DNA from: Mycobacterium kubicae
GTDB lineage: Bacteria; Actinomycetota; Actinomycetes; Mycobacteriales; Mycobacteriaceae
Direction of reading: 5' to 3'
Assembly (NCBI RefSeq): GCF_015689175.1
Contig: NZ_CP065047.1
Location: 1,550,001 to 1,614,000, forward strand
Length of the DNA: 64,000 nt
In this document: positions 50,190 to 58,510 of the stretch, one piece after another
How the letters are laid out: each line of letters starts with the position of its first letter
How positions within the stretch are numbered: position 1 is the first letter of the stretch
Position numbers and translations under genes: made by a program
The notes under the pieces: generated by a model
What the model was told of the DNA's origin: nothing
Database searches by the model: none
What the model saw: the letters and a program-made list of their open reading frames with translations, nothing else

Positions 50190-51188
50190 CTAGAACCCGT
50201 CGGCGACCCGCACCACAGCGCGGCCGGTGAAGGCGCCGTCGCGCAGTTTTTCAAGCACGCTGACAACGTCTTTGACGTCGATCTCGGTGGTGATCTCGTC
50301 AAGGTGGCGGGGCCGCAGCGAGTCACCGAGCCGCGCCCACAACTGCCGGCGCGGACCGATGGGCAACTGAACCGAGTCCATGCCCAGCAGGGCGATGCCG
50401 CGCAGAATGAACGGCATCACCGTGGTGTGCAGCGCGGGGCCGCCGGTCAGGCCGCTGGCGGCTACCGCGCCGCGGTAGTCGACGGCGCTGAGCACATCGG
50501 CCAACGTCGCTCCGCCGACACAGTCCACGCCACCCGCCCAGCGGGTTTTGGCCAAGGGTCGCGGCTTGGCGTCGGGATCGGCGGGCAGCCGGCCGATGAC
50601 CTCAGCTGCGCCAAGCTTTTTCAAGCGCTCGCCCGCCTGCGTCTTGCCCGTGGACGCCACCACGCGGTAGCCCGCGGCGGCCAGCAAGTCCACGCTGACC
50701 GTGCCCACCCCGCCGGAGGCGCCGGTGACGACGATCGGTCCATCCTCAGGTGTCACCCCCCAATCCATCAGGGCCTGCACGCTCATCGCCGCGGTGAAGC
50801 CGGCAGTGCCGATCGCCGCGCCCTCGCGCGGGCTCAGGGCGCCCAGCGCGACCACCTGGTCGGCGGGTAGCCGAGCGTATTCGGCGTAGCCGCCATGGTG
50901 TCCCGTTCCGATCTGGTAGCCGTGAGCCAAAACCGGGTCGCCGACGGCGAAGTCCGGCGACTGTGATTCGACCACCTCGCCGGTGAGATCGATACCGGGC
51001 ACCACCGGATAGTTGCGCACCACGCCGCCGCCTGGCGTCATCGCCAGCGCGTCCTTGAAGTTGACACTGGAATACAGCACCCGAATCGTCACCTCGCCGG
51101 GTGGCAGATCCGAGCTGGCCAGTGTCTCGACCGACGCGGTTATCCGATCCTCGTCTTGGCGCGCTACCAGCGCACGAAACGTCTCCAT
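50190..51188 (-). CDS. Acrylyl-CoA reductase AcuI-like (YhdH/YhfP) oxidoreductase
   Basis: NADPH-dependent medium-chain reductase of 332 residues in the YhdH/AcuI family, which reduces acrylyl-CoA or similar 2-enoyl compounds. Family blocks are SSVNFKDALAMTPGGGVVRNYPVVPGIDLTGEV and VTGASGGVGTVSVDLLAAAGYRVVASTGK. ATG 51188 gives METFRALVAR, the normal beginning; the in-frame extension to 51266 overlaps the divergent aldo/keto reductase. Only 23 bases separate the two divergent starts, so their promoters must overlap each other's coding ends. Confidence 0.85.
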   Translation of the reverse strand: METFRALVARQDEDRITASVETLASSDLPPGEVTIRVLYSSVNFKDALAMTPGGGVVRNYPVVPGIDLTGEVVESQSPDFAVGDPVLAHGYQIGTGHHGGYAEYARLPADQVVALGALSPREGAAIGTAGFTAAMSVQALMDWGVTPEDGPIVVTGASGGVGTVSVDLLAAAGYRVVASTGKTQAGERLKKLGAAEVIGRLPADPDAKPRPLAKTRWAGGVDCVGGATLADVLSAVDYRGAVAASGLTGGPALHTTVMPFILRGIALLGMDSVQLPIGPRRQLWARLGDSLRPRHLDEITTEIDVKDVVSVLEKLRDGAFTGRAVVRVADGF

Positions 51189-51211
51189 GCTTTCGACGCT
51201 AACCTCATGCC

Positions 51212-52069
51212 ATGGATTCCTTCCCACTCGGTCGCTTCTCGGTCGCGCGCATCGGCTTCGGCGCAATGCAATTGCCCGGTCCAGGTGTCTTCGGGCCGCC
51301 GCGCAACCGTGACGAGGCGCTGGCCGTGCTGCGACGCGCGGTCGAACTCGGCGTCGACCACATCGACACCGCGCAGTTCTACGGGCCCAACGTCGCCAAC
51401 GAACTCATCCGCGAGGCGCTGTACCCCTACCCGGAAAACCTCGCGCTGGTGAGCAAGGTGGGCGGTCGGCGTGATGACGCCGGGGCCTGGTTGCCCATTG
51501 AGGACCCCGGTGAGTTGCGCCGCGATCTCGAGGCGAACTTGGAGACCCTGGGGGTGGACCAATTGGCGGCGGTCAATCTGCGTCTGATGGACAGCGAAGG
51601 TCCCGGTCAGCACTTCGACGAACTGCTGTCCGTCATGATCACGGCGCGCGATGAGGGGTTGATCGGAGCCATCGGGCTCAGCGAAGTCACCCGCGAGCAT
51701 CTGCTACACGCCTTGAACCAAACCGAAATCGCTTGTGTGCAGAACGCTTTCAATCTCACCGACCGATCCTCCACACCGGTGCTGCAAGAGTGCACCGAGC
51801 GCGGCATCGCGTTCGTGCCGTTCTTCCCGCTGGGATCGGCGTTCGCGGAGTCCAATCCGGTGTTGGGTAACGACGTCATCCAAGATACGGCCGCTCGACT
51901 GGGTCGCACTCCGGCGCAGATCGCGTTGGCTTGGACGCTTGGCGTGGCACCCAATGTGCTGTTGATCCCGGGAACCTCGTCGGTCGGTCATCTCGAGGAG
52001 AACATGGCGGTGGCCGACATCGAACTCGACGACGACACGCGCCGGCAGCTCGACTCAGTCGCGGCGTGA
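51212..52069 (+). CDS. Aldo/keto reductase
   Basis: TIM-barrel NADPH oxidoreductase of 285 residues. Catalytic Asp and Tyr lie in HIDTAQFYG and Lys in ALVSKVGG, but the usual His of the tetrad is not evident (AAVNLRLMDSEG where LIHWP-like sequence is expected). The NADPH-binding end LIPGTSSVGHLEENM is typical. It is divergent from the AcuI-like gene and lies 82 bases before the acetolactate decarboxylase gene. Carbonyl substrate unknown; reduction of acetoin or diacetyl is possible from context only. Confidence 0.85.
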   Translation: MDSFPLGRFSVARIGFGAMQLPGPGVFGPPRNRDEALAVLRRAVELGVDHIDTAQFYGPNVANELIREALYPYPENLALVSKVGGRRDDAGAWLPIEDPGELRRDLEANLETLGVDQLAAVNLRLMDSEGPGQHFDELLSVMITARDEGLIGAIGLSEVTREHLLHALNQTEIACVQNAFNLTDRSSTPVLQECTERGIAFVPFFPLGSAFAESNPVLGNDVIQDTAARLGRTPAQIALAWTLGVAPNVLLIPGTSSVGHLEENMAVADIELDDDTRRQLDSVAA

Positions 52070-52151
52070 TGCTGGTCCGTGCGGCCGTCGCCGGAGGTGC
52101 GGCATCGGGTTTGAACACCTGAGCTCACTTGAGCGCGGAAGGAGCCCTCAA

Positions 52152-52931
52152 TTGCCGGCCTTTGACCACAATGAGCTGACCGGCCTGCGTCGTTGGGCTC
52201 ACGCGATCCTCGACCAGCACCACGGACGCGAGATCTTCCAGACCTCCACCATGGGCGCGCTACTCAACGGAGTGTACGAGGGAGATCTCACCATCCGAGA
52301 GTTGTTGCGCCACGGCAACTTCGGCCTCGGCACGTTCAACCGCCTGGACGGCGAAATGCTGGTGCTTGACGGAGATTGCTATCAGCTGCGCAGCGACGGC
52401 AGCGCCACCAAGGCCGATCTGTCCGAACGCACCCCATTCGCCGCGGTCACCTGGTTCAAGCCGGACCGGACGATCGAGGTGTCTACGCCGTGTGATCGTG
52501 CCGCGCTCAAATCGTTGATCGACCAAACCTTGGAAAGCACGAACCTGATGGTTGCCGTCAGGACTACCGGCCTGTTCGGTTCGCTTCGAACGCGGACGGT
52601 CACCGAACAGCACCCGCCATATCGGCCATTCACCGAAGCGACGCAAGACCAACAAGAGGTGACGTTCACCGATGTGCACGGCACCCTGGCCGGTTTCCGG
52701 ATGCCCGAATACGAACAGGGCATCTCGGTGGCCGGTTACCACTCGCACTTCATCGACGACGAACGCCGTCATGGCGGGCACGCGCTGGACTACCAGCTGG
52801 TGCATGGGACCGTGGAAGTCGCCGTGCGCTCGGAGTTACATCTGAGCTTGCAGCGCACTCAGGGGTTTCTGAGCGCTGAATTGGAGCACGACGATCTGGA
52901 CGATCAGATCCGGCGGACCGAGGGGGGTTGA
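52152..52931 (+). CDS. budA: Alpha-acetolactate decarboxylase
   Basis: Converts 2-acetolactate to acetoin with CO2 release (259 residues, cytosolic). Matches include [42 protein letters not shown] and the zinc-binding [16 protein letters not shown]; the basic catalytic Arg and Glu lie in the same fold. The start is TTG at 52152. It is immediately followed by acetolactate synthase with only two bases between stop and preferred start, the classical acetoin operon arrangement (decarboxylase plus synthase). Confidence 0.93.
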   Translation: MPAFDHNELTGLRRWAHAILDQHHGREIFQTSTMGALLNGVYEGDLTIRELLRHGNFGLGTFNRLDGEMLVLDGDCYQLRSDGSATKADLSERTPFAAVTWFKPDRTIEVSTPCDRAALKSLIDQTLESTNLMVAVRTTGLFGSLRTRTVTEQHPPYRPFTEATQDQQEVTFTDVHGTLAGFRMPEYEQGISVAGYHSHFIDDERRHGGHALDYQLVHGTVEVAVRSELHLSLQRTQGFLSAELEHDDLDDQIRRTEGG

Positions 52932-52933
52932 CG

Positions 52934-54604
52934 ATGGCTGGCGATGCGGTCCGGTCGGCGCAGCGAGTGGTGGAGACCCTCAGCGCCTACGGAATCCGGT
53001 ATGTATTCGGCGTGCCCGGCGCCAAGATCGACGCGGTGTTCGACGCCCTGCTGGACAGCGACATCGAACTGGTGGTGTGTCGCCACGAACAGAACGCCGC
53101 GTTCATGGCGGCCGCGGTGGGTCGACTCACCGGAACCCCGGGAGCCGCGCTGGTCACCTCGGGCCCGGGTACCACCAATCTGGCGACCGGCCTGGTGACC
53201 GCAACCACCGAGCAGGATCCGATGATCGCGATCTGCGGTGCCGTGGCTCGTGCTGACCGGCTCAAGCGTACGCATCAGTCGATGGAAGCTGTTGCGGCGC
53301 TCAAGCCGTTCACCAAGTTCACCGGTGAGGTCACCGATCCGGACAACGTGCCGGAAGCCGTCGCCAACGCGATCCGCGCCGCGACGACCGTGCCGCGCGG
53401 GGCAGCGGCGGTCGTGTTGCCCGCCGACGTGTCCAGCGCACTGACGACCGCGGCGATCGTCCGGCCCACACCGGTGGCCCGACTCGGCCCCGCGCCCTCG
53501 ACGTCCATCGAGCAGGCGGCCGAAATGATCCGTGGCGCAACCAGTCCCGTGCTGTTCGTCGGGATCCGGGCCGGCGATCCGAAGCCGTGTGCGGCATTGC
53601 GGGATCTGCTCGCCGCCACGGACCTGCCCGTGGTGGAAACCTTCCAGGCAGCAGGTGTGGTGTCACGTGAGCTCGAAGACCATTTCGTGGGACGCGTCGG
53701 CCTCTTCCGAAACCAACCCGGAGACATACTCATTGGGCAAGCGGACGTGCTGGTGACGGTCGGCTTCGATCCGGTCGAGTATGACCCGCGGCTATGGAAC
53801 GACGATCCGAACCGGACTGTCATCCATGTCGACGAGGTACCGGCCGATTTGGACAACCATTACCAGCCCAGTCTGGAACTGCGCGGCGACATCGCCGCGA
53901 CCTTGGCTGAACTCACTCGACTGCTCACCGGTCTACGGCTCTGTGACGCGGCGAGCACCGCTGTCGCCCAACAGCGCGAGGAGCTACGCCGAATCGACGA
54001 CGAGGCAAGAAGCCACGCCGTAGGTAAGGGGGCGCTGAACCCGGCGGCCATCGTCCTGAAGGTGCGTGAGCTCATCGACGACGATGCCACCGTCGCCTGT
54101 GATGTGGGGTCGCACTACATCTACACGGCGCGGCACTTCCGGGTCTACCAGCCGCGGCGGTTGCTGTTCTCCGATGGGCAACAGACGCTCGGAGTTGCGT
54201 TGCCGTGGGCCATCGCGGCGGCGCTGGTGCGCCCGGGCAGCCAAGTGGTGTCGATCTCCGGTGACGGCGGATTCCTGTTCAGCGCACAGGAATTGGAGAC
54301 CGCTACCCGGCTGGGAGTGAGCCTGACCCATATCATTCTGCGCGACAACGCCTACGACATGGTGGCGTTCCAAGAGGTGCTCAAGTATGGCCGCAAATCC
54401 GGTGTGACGCTGGGCGATTACGACATTGCGCAATATGCCGGCGCGTTCGGCGCCAACGGGATTCGAGTCGACACCATGGACGAGTTGACCGACGCGCTCA
54501 ACCGTTCGCTGACCGGACCCGGCGTCACCGTCATCGACGTCCCGGTCGACTACAGCCGAAACGCCGAACTGTTCCAGGAACTGCACGACGGAGTGGTCGA
54601 CTGA
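52934..54604 (+). CDS. alsS: Catabolic acetolactate synthase
   Basis: Thiamine-diphosphate enzyme joining two pyruvates to 2-acetolactate (556 residues). [14 protein letters not shown] and [12 protein letters not shown] with the catalytic Glu are typical of the FAD-free catabolic type; the ThDP motif is [16 protein letters not shown] ... [10 protein letters not shown]. No regulatory small-subunit gene follows, unlike IlvB. ATG 52934 has GAGGGGGG upstream; TTG 52928 is also in frame. With budA it directs pyruvate to acetoin, a pH-neutral overflow product. Confidence 0.92.
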   Translation: MAGDAVRSAQRVVETLSAYGIRYVFGVPGAKIDAVFDALLDSDIELVVCRHEQNAAFMAAAVGRLTGTPGAALVTSGPGTTNLATGLVTATTEQDPMIAICGAVARADRLKRTHQSMEAVAALKPFTKFTGEVTDPDNVPEAVANAIRAATTVPRGAAAVVLPADVSSALTTAAIVRPTPVARLGPAPSTSIEQAAEMIRGATSPVLFVGIRAGDPKPCAALRDLLAATDLPVVETFQAAGVVSRELEDHFVGRVGLFRNQPGDILIGQADVLVTVGFDPVEYDPRLWNDDPNRTVIHVDEVPADLDNHYQPSLELRGDIAATLAELTRLLTGLRLCDAASTAVAQQREELRRIDDEARSHAVGKGALNPAAIVLKVRELIDDDATVACDVGSHYIYTARHFRVYQPRRLLFSDGQQTLGVALPWAIAAALVRPGSQVVSISGDGGFLFSAQELETATRLGVSLTHIILRDNAYDMVAFQEVLKYGRKSGVTLGDYDIAQYAGAFGANGIRVDTMDELTDALNRSLTGPGVTVIDVPVDYSRNAELFQELHDGVVD

Positions 54605-54632
54605 TTCGCCCGGCGCCTCGCAGCGGACTCCG

Positions 54633-55019
54633 TCAACGGTTCACGACTCGGGGGGAGTCCAGCGCGGTCTGCGCGAGCGAAGGCAGCCGCCGCGACGGCG
54701 GCCTCGAAGCCCAGGAGGTGAGGGTGAGGACGAGGAACAATAGCGGTCCCACCAACGTGTGTAGCGGGTCGTCGACCGCCAGGTGTGACACGACCGCGCC
54801 GGTGTAGACGATGGTCGCGCCGGCGTAAGCCCACTCCTTGAGCCGCGGAAGTCCGGGGGAGAGCAGAGCCAAACCCCCCAACGCGTACCAAACACCCAGC
54901 AGGACATCGAAGTAGCTGGGATAACCGAGATGGTGCACCATCTCGCGGGCAAACGGGATCCGCAGGATCCCGCACATGCCCCCAGCCAGCATCTCCGATG
55001 CCAGCACGACAGTCGTCAC
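54633..55019 (-). CDS. DoxX-like membrane protein
   Basis: Small membrane protein of the DoxX-like family with four hydrophobic segments (TTVVLASEMLAGGMCGILR, YFDVLLGVWYALGGLALLSP, EWAYAGATIVYTGAVVSHLA, LVGPLLFLVLTL). The HLGYPSYFDVLLGVW block is typical. The start is unclear: GTG 55019 gives 128 residues, a normal length, but lies within the first helix. A perfect AGGAGGAG stands at 55096-55103 with no standard start codon at proper spacing, only GTC/AAC/ACG. The frame is open to ATG 55187, in the leader of the divergent gene. Function unknown. Confidence 0.68.
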   Translation of the reverse strand: MTTVVLASEMLAGGMCGILRIPFAREMVHHLGYPSYFDVLLGVWYALGGLALLSPGLPRLKEWAYAGATIVYTGAVVSHLAVDDPLHTLVGPLLFLVLTLTSWASRPPSRRLPSLAQTALDSPRVVNR

Positions 55020-55183
55020 CCAATACGCAACGAGCTGTCGGGAGGCACGTCCGGTGGCTGTCGGCTTGGTCAGGGTAAGAGCGGTCGTGTTGACTCCTCC
55101 TGCTATGGCGTGGCCGTCATCTACTCGACCGATGCGGGCAGGAAAATGTGACCGCGACCGGCACCACCTGCGTGGTCCCGCAT

Positions 55184-55205
55184 TCATGTACCATTTGGTA
55201 CATGA
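55184..55205. promoter_or_regulatory. Near-perfect palindromic operator overlapping a start codon
   Basis: Arms TCATGTACCA (55184-55193) and TGGTACATGA (55196-55205) are perfectly complementary around a two-base centre. The right arm contains the ATG of the SRPBCC gene (55202). Length and symmetry are those of a TetR-type operator, and a TetR gene follows in the same operon; binding there would block translation-start-proximal transcription and possibly the divergent DoxX-like gene. Confidence 0.72.
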
Positions 55206-55645
55206 TCAGCGAGTCGGAGATCACGATCAACGCACCTGCCGCCGTCGTCTGGGATGTGTTCAGCGACGTAGAGCACTGGCCGGAATGGACGGCGTCCGTC
55301 ACCCGGCTGGTGGGTCTCAACGGGCCGGACCTGGCCGTGGGCAAGCGGTTCGAGATCAAGCAGCCGCGCATGCCGAAGCTGGTGTGGGAGGTCGTCGAGT
55401 TGGCGCCGGGAGCCTCGTGGACCTGGACGCAGCGTGCGCCCGGCGGTTTGACCGGGGCCCGGCATGACGTCATCGCAGCGTCGCCGCAGCGGACCCTGGT
55501 GCGACAGCGGCTCGATCAAGGTGGGCCGATCGGTGCCATGGTGGGCTTGCTGATGCGTGGGATGACAAGGCGCTACCTCGAATTGGAGGCAGCGGGCCTC
55601 AAAGCGCGCAGTGAACAGCGACACGGTGATGGCCCGAGCGCCTGA
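55202..55645 (+). CDS. SRPBCC/START-like ligand-binding protein
   Basis: A 147-residue polyketide-cyclase/dehydrase-like (SRPBCC) protein: ITINAPAAVVWDVFSDVEHWPEWTASVTRLVGL is the typical N-terminal helix-grip signature, followed by VVELAPGASWTWTQ and a C-terminal long helix. It likely binds a hydrophobic ligand. ATG 55202 is used; GTG 55148 in frame precedes the operator palindrome. It overlaps the downstream TetR gene by 35 bases, so they form one operon, with the protein perhaps a sensor or sink for the inducer. Confidence 0.83.
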   Translation: MISESEITINAPAAVVWDVFSDVEHWPEWTASVTRLVGLNGPDLAVGKRFEIKQPRMPKLVWEVVELAPGASWTWTQRAPGGLTGARHDVIAASPQRTLVRQRLDQGGPIGAMVGLLMRGMTRRYLELEAAGLKARSEQRHGDGPSA

Positions 55646-56159
55646 CCTCGAGCGGCGCCAGCAGTTACTCGACGCGGTGGTCAAGGAATACGCCGAAGGC
55701 GGCATCGGCGACCGGTCCCTGCGTCACGTGGCGACCGCGGTGGGCGTCAGCCACCGCATGCTCCTGCATCACTTCGGGTCCCGGAACCAGCTTCTGCTGG
55801 CGATCGTCGATGAGGTCGAGCGTCGGCAGCAAGCCTTGTTTCGCGAACTTCCAGCCGAGCCCGCCGCGGCGGTCAGAGCCATGTGGGCTGATCTCCGCCG
55901 TCCCGAATTGCGCCCGTTCGAGCGCCTGTTCTTCGAGTGCTATGCCCGCGGTCTCCAAGGCGAGCAGCCGTTCGCGCGGATGCTGCCAGGAGCCGTAGAG
56001 ACATGGCTCGCTGAGGCGGGAACGGCTGACCCCGCGCGGGCTCGCCTTGGCCTGGCAGTCATGCGTGGTCTGCTTCTCGACCTTCTCGCCACCGACGACC
56101 ACGCCGGCGTAGACGCCGCGGCGCACGCGTTCGCCGAGCTGGTCCGGGCAGGGGGATGA
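55611..56159 (+). CDS. TetR-family regulator 1 of the 55-58 kb group
   Basis: About 182 residues. HTH region: RRQQLLDAVVKEYAEGGIGDRSLRHVATAVGVSHRMLLHHFGSRNQLLLAI; remainder is a helical ligand domain. The start may be GTG 55611, GTG 55626 or ATG 55629; all lie inside the end of the SRPBCC gene. Its best operator is the palindrome at 55184-55205, making this a short autoregulated operon. A second, larger inverted repeat begins 24 bases after its stop. Confidence 0.85.
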   Translation: MNSDTVMARAPDLERRQQLLDAVVKEYAEGGIGDRSLRHVATAVGVSHRMLLHHFGSRNQLLLAIVDEVERRQQALFRELPAEPAAAVRAMWADLRRPELRPFERLFFECYARGLQGEQPFARMLPGAVETWLAEAGTADPARARLGLAVMRGLLLDLLATDDHAGVDAAAHAFAELVRAGG

Positions 56160-56182
56160 AGCTGCGCTGTTGCCCTTGTGTG

Positions 56183-56229
56183 AACTTACCGACCGGTGGT
56201 AGGTTTTTGATACCAACGGTCGGTAAGTT
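56183..56229. promoter_or_regulatory. Long inverted repeat with two operator-like boxes
   Basis: AACTTACCGACCGGTGGTA (56183-56201) and TACCAACGGTCGGTAAGTT (56211-56229) are complementary at 18 of 19 positions around a nine-base spacer containing five T's. Each arm also reads as a weaker 15-base dyad TACC...GGTA. The half-site CGGTCGGTAA recurs as CGGTGGGTAA at 57147-57156, just before TetR 2. Located 11 bases before the SnoaL-like start, it is probably its operator, most plausibly for TetR 2; a terminator hairpin for TetR 1 is the alternative. Confidence 0.68.
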
Positions 56230-56239
56230 AAGGGCGGTC

Positions 56240-56626
56240 GTGATCGAACAGAAGCTTGACGTGCGCGATATCGCGGATCGCTACTTCGCCGCCTGGAGGA
56301 CACGAGATCCGGACGCCATCGCGTCTCTGCACACCGAGGACACCCGATTCTGGATGCATGCGGGCACTCAACCCGTCGTCGGGCGAACTGCTGCCCGGGC
56401 CGCGTTCGCCGAGATCTTCGCCCGCTTCCCCGATTTCGCCTTCGAGATCTATCGAGTGCGGTACGGCACGGACCATTGGGTGCTGGACTGGGCACTGATT
56501 TCGGGTGGCCGCCGTTTCGACTGCCGTGACCTCGTGGACTTGTCCCCGGACGGCCTCGTGGTCCGGAAAGACAGCTTCGTTGACGCGGGCCAAATTCCGG
56601 CCGCCGCGGGGGGAGCTGGTCGATGA
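56240..56626 (+). CDS. SnoaL-like protein
   Basis: NTF2-fold protein of 128 residues (VRDIADRYFAAWRTRDPDAIASLHTEDTRFWMHAG, then GRTAARAAFAEIFARFPDFAFEIYRV). The pattern is that of SnoaL/polyketide-cyclase-like isomerases. GTG 56240 is preferred over ATG 56156, because the latter would place the inverted repeat inside the gene. It overlaps the DUF3237 gene by four bases. Probable first structural gene of an operon governed by the inverted repeat; substrate unknown. Confidence 0.78.
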   Translation: MIEQKLDVRDIADRYFAAWRTRDPDAIASLHTEDTRFWMHAGTQPVVGRTAARAAFAEIFARFPDFAFEIYRVRYGTDHWVLDWALISGGRRFDCRDLVDLSPDGLVVRKDSFVDAGQIPAAAGGAGR

Positions 56627-57114
56627 CGGCGCTCACGGCGGTGCAACAGCTGCCCTCGGTCGACGCGCTGCCTGCCGAGCACCTGTTCGACATGCATGTG
56701 GACCTGCAGCCGGCGCAGATCATCGCCACCGCGGTGGGCTTGCGCATGACGTTCATCACGACTGGCGGCACCATCGACGGGCCTAGGCTGGCAGGCGAGA
56801 TCCTGCCCGGTGGCGGTGACTGGCTGCTCGTAGGAAGCGACGGCACGGGACGCGTGGACGTGCGTGCGACGATTCGTACCCGCGACGATGCGCTCATCCA
56901 CTGTGAGACGCGCGGCATCATCAAGGTTCCGGCCGGCGCCCTGGACCGGCTCGCGGCCGGCGAGACGGTGTCCTTCACGGAGTCCTACATTCGTACGACT
57001 CCGACCTTCGAGACTGCCGACGAACGCTACGCGTGGTTGAGCGGCTTGGTGACACTCGGTTACAACATCCTGTCGCCCAACCACATTGACTACCGCATCT
57101 ACCGAGTGCTGTGA
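56623..57114 (+). CDS. DUF3237 protein
   Basis: A 163-residue beta-rich protein of DUF3237 (FDMHVDLQPAQII, GPRLAGEILPGGGDWLLVGSDGTGRVDVRATIRTRDDALIH). Members usually sit in catabolic clusters for aromatic or steroid-like compounds, but no reaction is assigned. ATG 56623 overlaps the SnoaL-like stop (ATGA), so the two are coupled. The next gene, TetR 2, starts 49 bases later. Confidence 0.82.
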   Translation: MTALTAVQQLPSVDALPAEHLFDMHVDLQPAQIIATAVGLRMTFITTGGTIDGPRLAGEILPGGGDWLLVGSDGTGRVDVRATIRTRDDALIHCETRGIIKVPAGALDRLAAGETVSFTESYIRTTPTFETADERYAWLSGLVTLGYNILSPNHIDYRIYRVL

Positions 57115-57163
57115 ACGGCGGGTTTGGTGTTCGAAAGCGAACCAGACGGTGGGTAATGCGCCG

Positions 57164-57751
57164 ATGAGACGCACACAGGAAGAGCGCACCGGTGCGACCA
57201 CGGCAGCGATCGTTGACGCGGCGAGACAGTTGTTTGCCCGCGACGGTTACGAGTCGACGTCTTTGGAGGCCGTCGCCGCGGCGACCGGGGTCAGCAAGGG
57301 CGCTGTGTATCACCACTTCGACGGGAAACGACAGTTGTTCGCCGCCGTCTTCGCGCGGGAGGTCGAGCGAATGGCCGGTCCCGTCACCGAGGCGTATGCG
57401 CGCAAACGGGATCCGTGGGATGCGTTCAAGGCCGGATGTCGCGCCTTCCTCGACGAGTGCCTCGATCCGGATGTGCAACGCATCGTGGTGCTCGACGCAT
57501 TCGCCGCGATCGGGTGGGAGGAGTCCCGCCGCCTGGAAGCTCCGCTGCTCGAAATGATGGAAGTGGGCATCGCGCGCGCTGCCGAAGCCGGTCGAATCGC
57601 TTCTCGTCCGTCGGGGCCGCTTGCGCACTTCCTGTTCGGTGCCCTGTGTGAAACGGCCATGACGGTGGCCAGGTCAGATGACGTCAAAGTGGCGCATCGC
57701 CACGCAATCACCGAAATCAACCGCATCCTCACCGGTTTGGAGAAGACGTGA
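57164..57751 (+). CDS. TetR-family regulator 2 of the 55-58 kb group
   Basis: A 195-residue TetR repressor with a classical N-terminus: AAIVDAARQLFARDGYESTSLEAVAAATGVSKGAVYHHFDGKRQLFAAVF. The ligand domain is rich in Ala and acidic residues. ATG 57164 follows the half-site CGGTGGGTAA, which also occurs in the inverted repeat at 56183-56229; this points to control of itself and the SnoaL/DUF3237 genes. An in-frame start at 57086 inside DUF3237 is rejected. Its stop overlaps the next gene by four bases. Confidence 0.86.
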   Translation: MRRTQEERTGATTAAIVDAARQLFARDGYESTSLEAVAAATGVSKGAVYHHFDGKRQLFAAVFAREVERMAGPVTEAYARKRDPWDAFKAGCRAFLDECLDPDVQRIVVLDAFAAIGWEESRRLEAPLLEMMEVGIARAAEAGRIASRPSGPLAHFLFGALCETAMTVARSDDVKVAHRHAITEINRILTGLEKT

Positions 57752-58485
57752 CCCCAGCGTTGGCGTCCTTGCTCGAGGATGTGGCCGGTGAGTTGCAGGC
57801 GTGCGCCGAGATCTTCGAGGAGTTGACCACAACACACTTCGGACTGCCGACCCCGTGCCGTGGGTGGACGGTCGCCGATCTTGCCATCCATGTGGCCACC
57901 GGTGCGTTTCGGGACGCCGAAGCGTTCCATCGGGCGCGGTTGGCCATCTCCTCACCGCCCGGGGAGGTGACGCTCGACAGCACCGACTATGCGACAGCGG
58001 TACGGCTGGCGGCCGAGCACCTGCGTGCGGCGCTCGCCCTGGGTCCACCCCGGTGGCCGGCCGTTCCCACCCCCTTCGGGACTATGCCTGTCGCCGTGGC
58101 GCTGCAAAGCTTGGTCGTCGAATTCGGGGTTCACCGCAACGATCTCGAGGTTGCGGCCGGACGGCCCGACACAGCGTTCAGCGCGGCGACTCTTTCGGCG
58201 CTGTTCGGCTTCGGCGATCACTACCTACTGCGGCAGGCGGCTCCGGTTGATTCTCCCGCGTTCGCGCTCGCACTCGACGCTCCGGCCGCGTTGATGGGCG
58301 TGACGTGGACGGGAACGGCGTGGATACCGGGCAGAAATGCCGATCGGTTATGCCGTGTCTCGGGTAGCGACGACGACATTGCGCGACTGATGCTGCGCCG
58401 ACTCGACATCGACGACCCACGTCTCGACGTGCACGATCCATTCGGGCTGGCCGCGCTGTTCTCCGCGGCCATCCGACCGCTGTGA
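57748..58485 (+). CDS. Maleylpyruvate-isomerase-like (TIGR03086/DinB fold) metal-binding protein
   Basis: A 245-residue protein with the mycothiol-dependent maleylpyruvate isomerase N-terminal fold: PCRGWTVADLAIHVATGAF supplies one metal-binding His, EFGVHRNDLEVAAGR another. Members use or transfer mycothiol, or are uncharacterised. GTG 57748 overlaps the TetR 2 stop, so it is in that operon. It converges on fadE23 with 25 bases between stops. Activity on a thiol-dependent isomerisation in the same pathway is a guess. Confidence 0.8.
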   Translation: MTPALASLLEDVAGELQACAEIFEELTTTHFGLPTPCRGWTVADLAIHVATGAFRDAEAFHRARLAISSPPGEVTLDSTDYATAVRLAAEHLRAALALGPPRWPAVPTPFGTMPVAVALQSLVVEFGVHRNDLEVAAGRPDTAFSAATLSALFGFGDHYLLRQAAPVDSPAFALALDAPAALMGVTWTGTAWIPGRNADRLCRVSGSDDDIARLMLRRLDIDDPRLDVHDPFGLAALFSAAIRPL

Positions 58486-58510
58486 CGATCGAGTTGCGCT
58501 GAGCTGCAGG

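Noticed and set aside
52928..52933. TTG as start of acetolactate synthase
   Set aside because: ATG 52934 has better spacing from GAGGGGGG and is a stronger start; kept only as an alternative.
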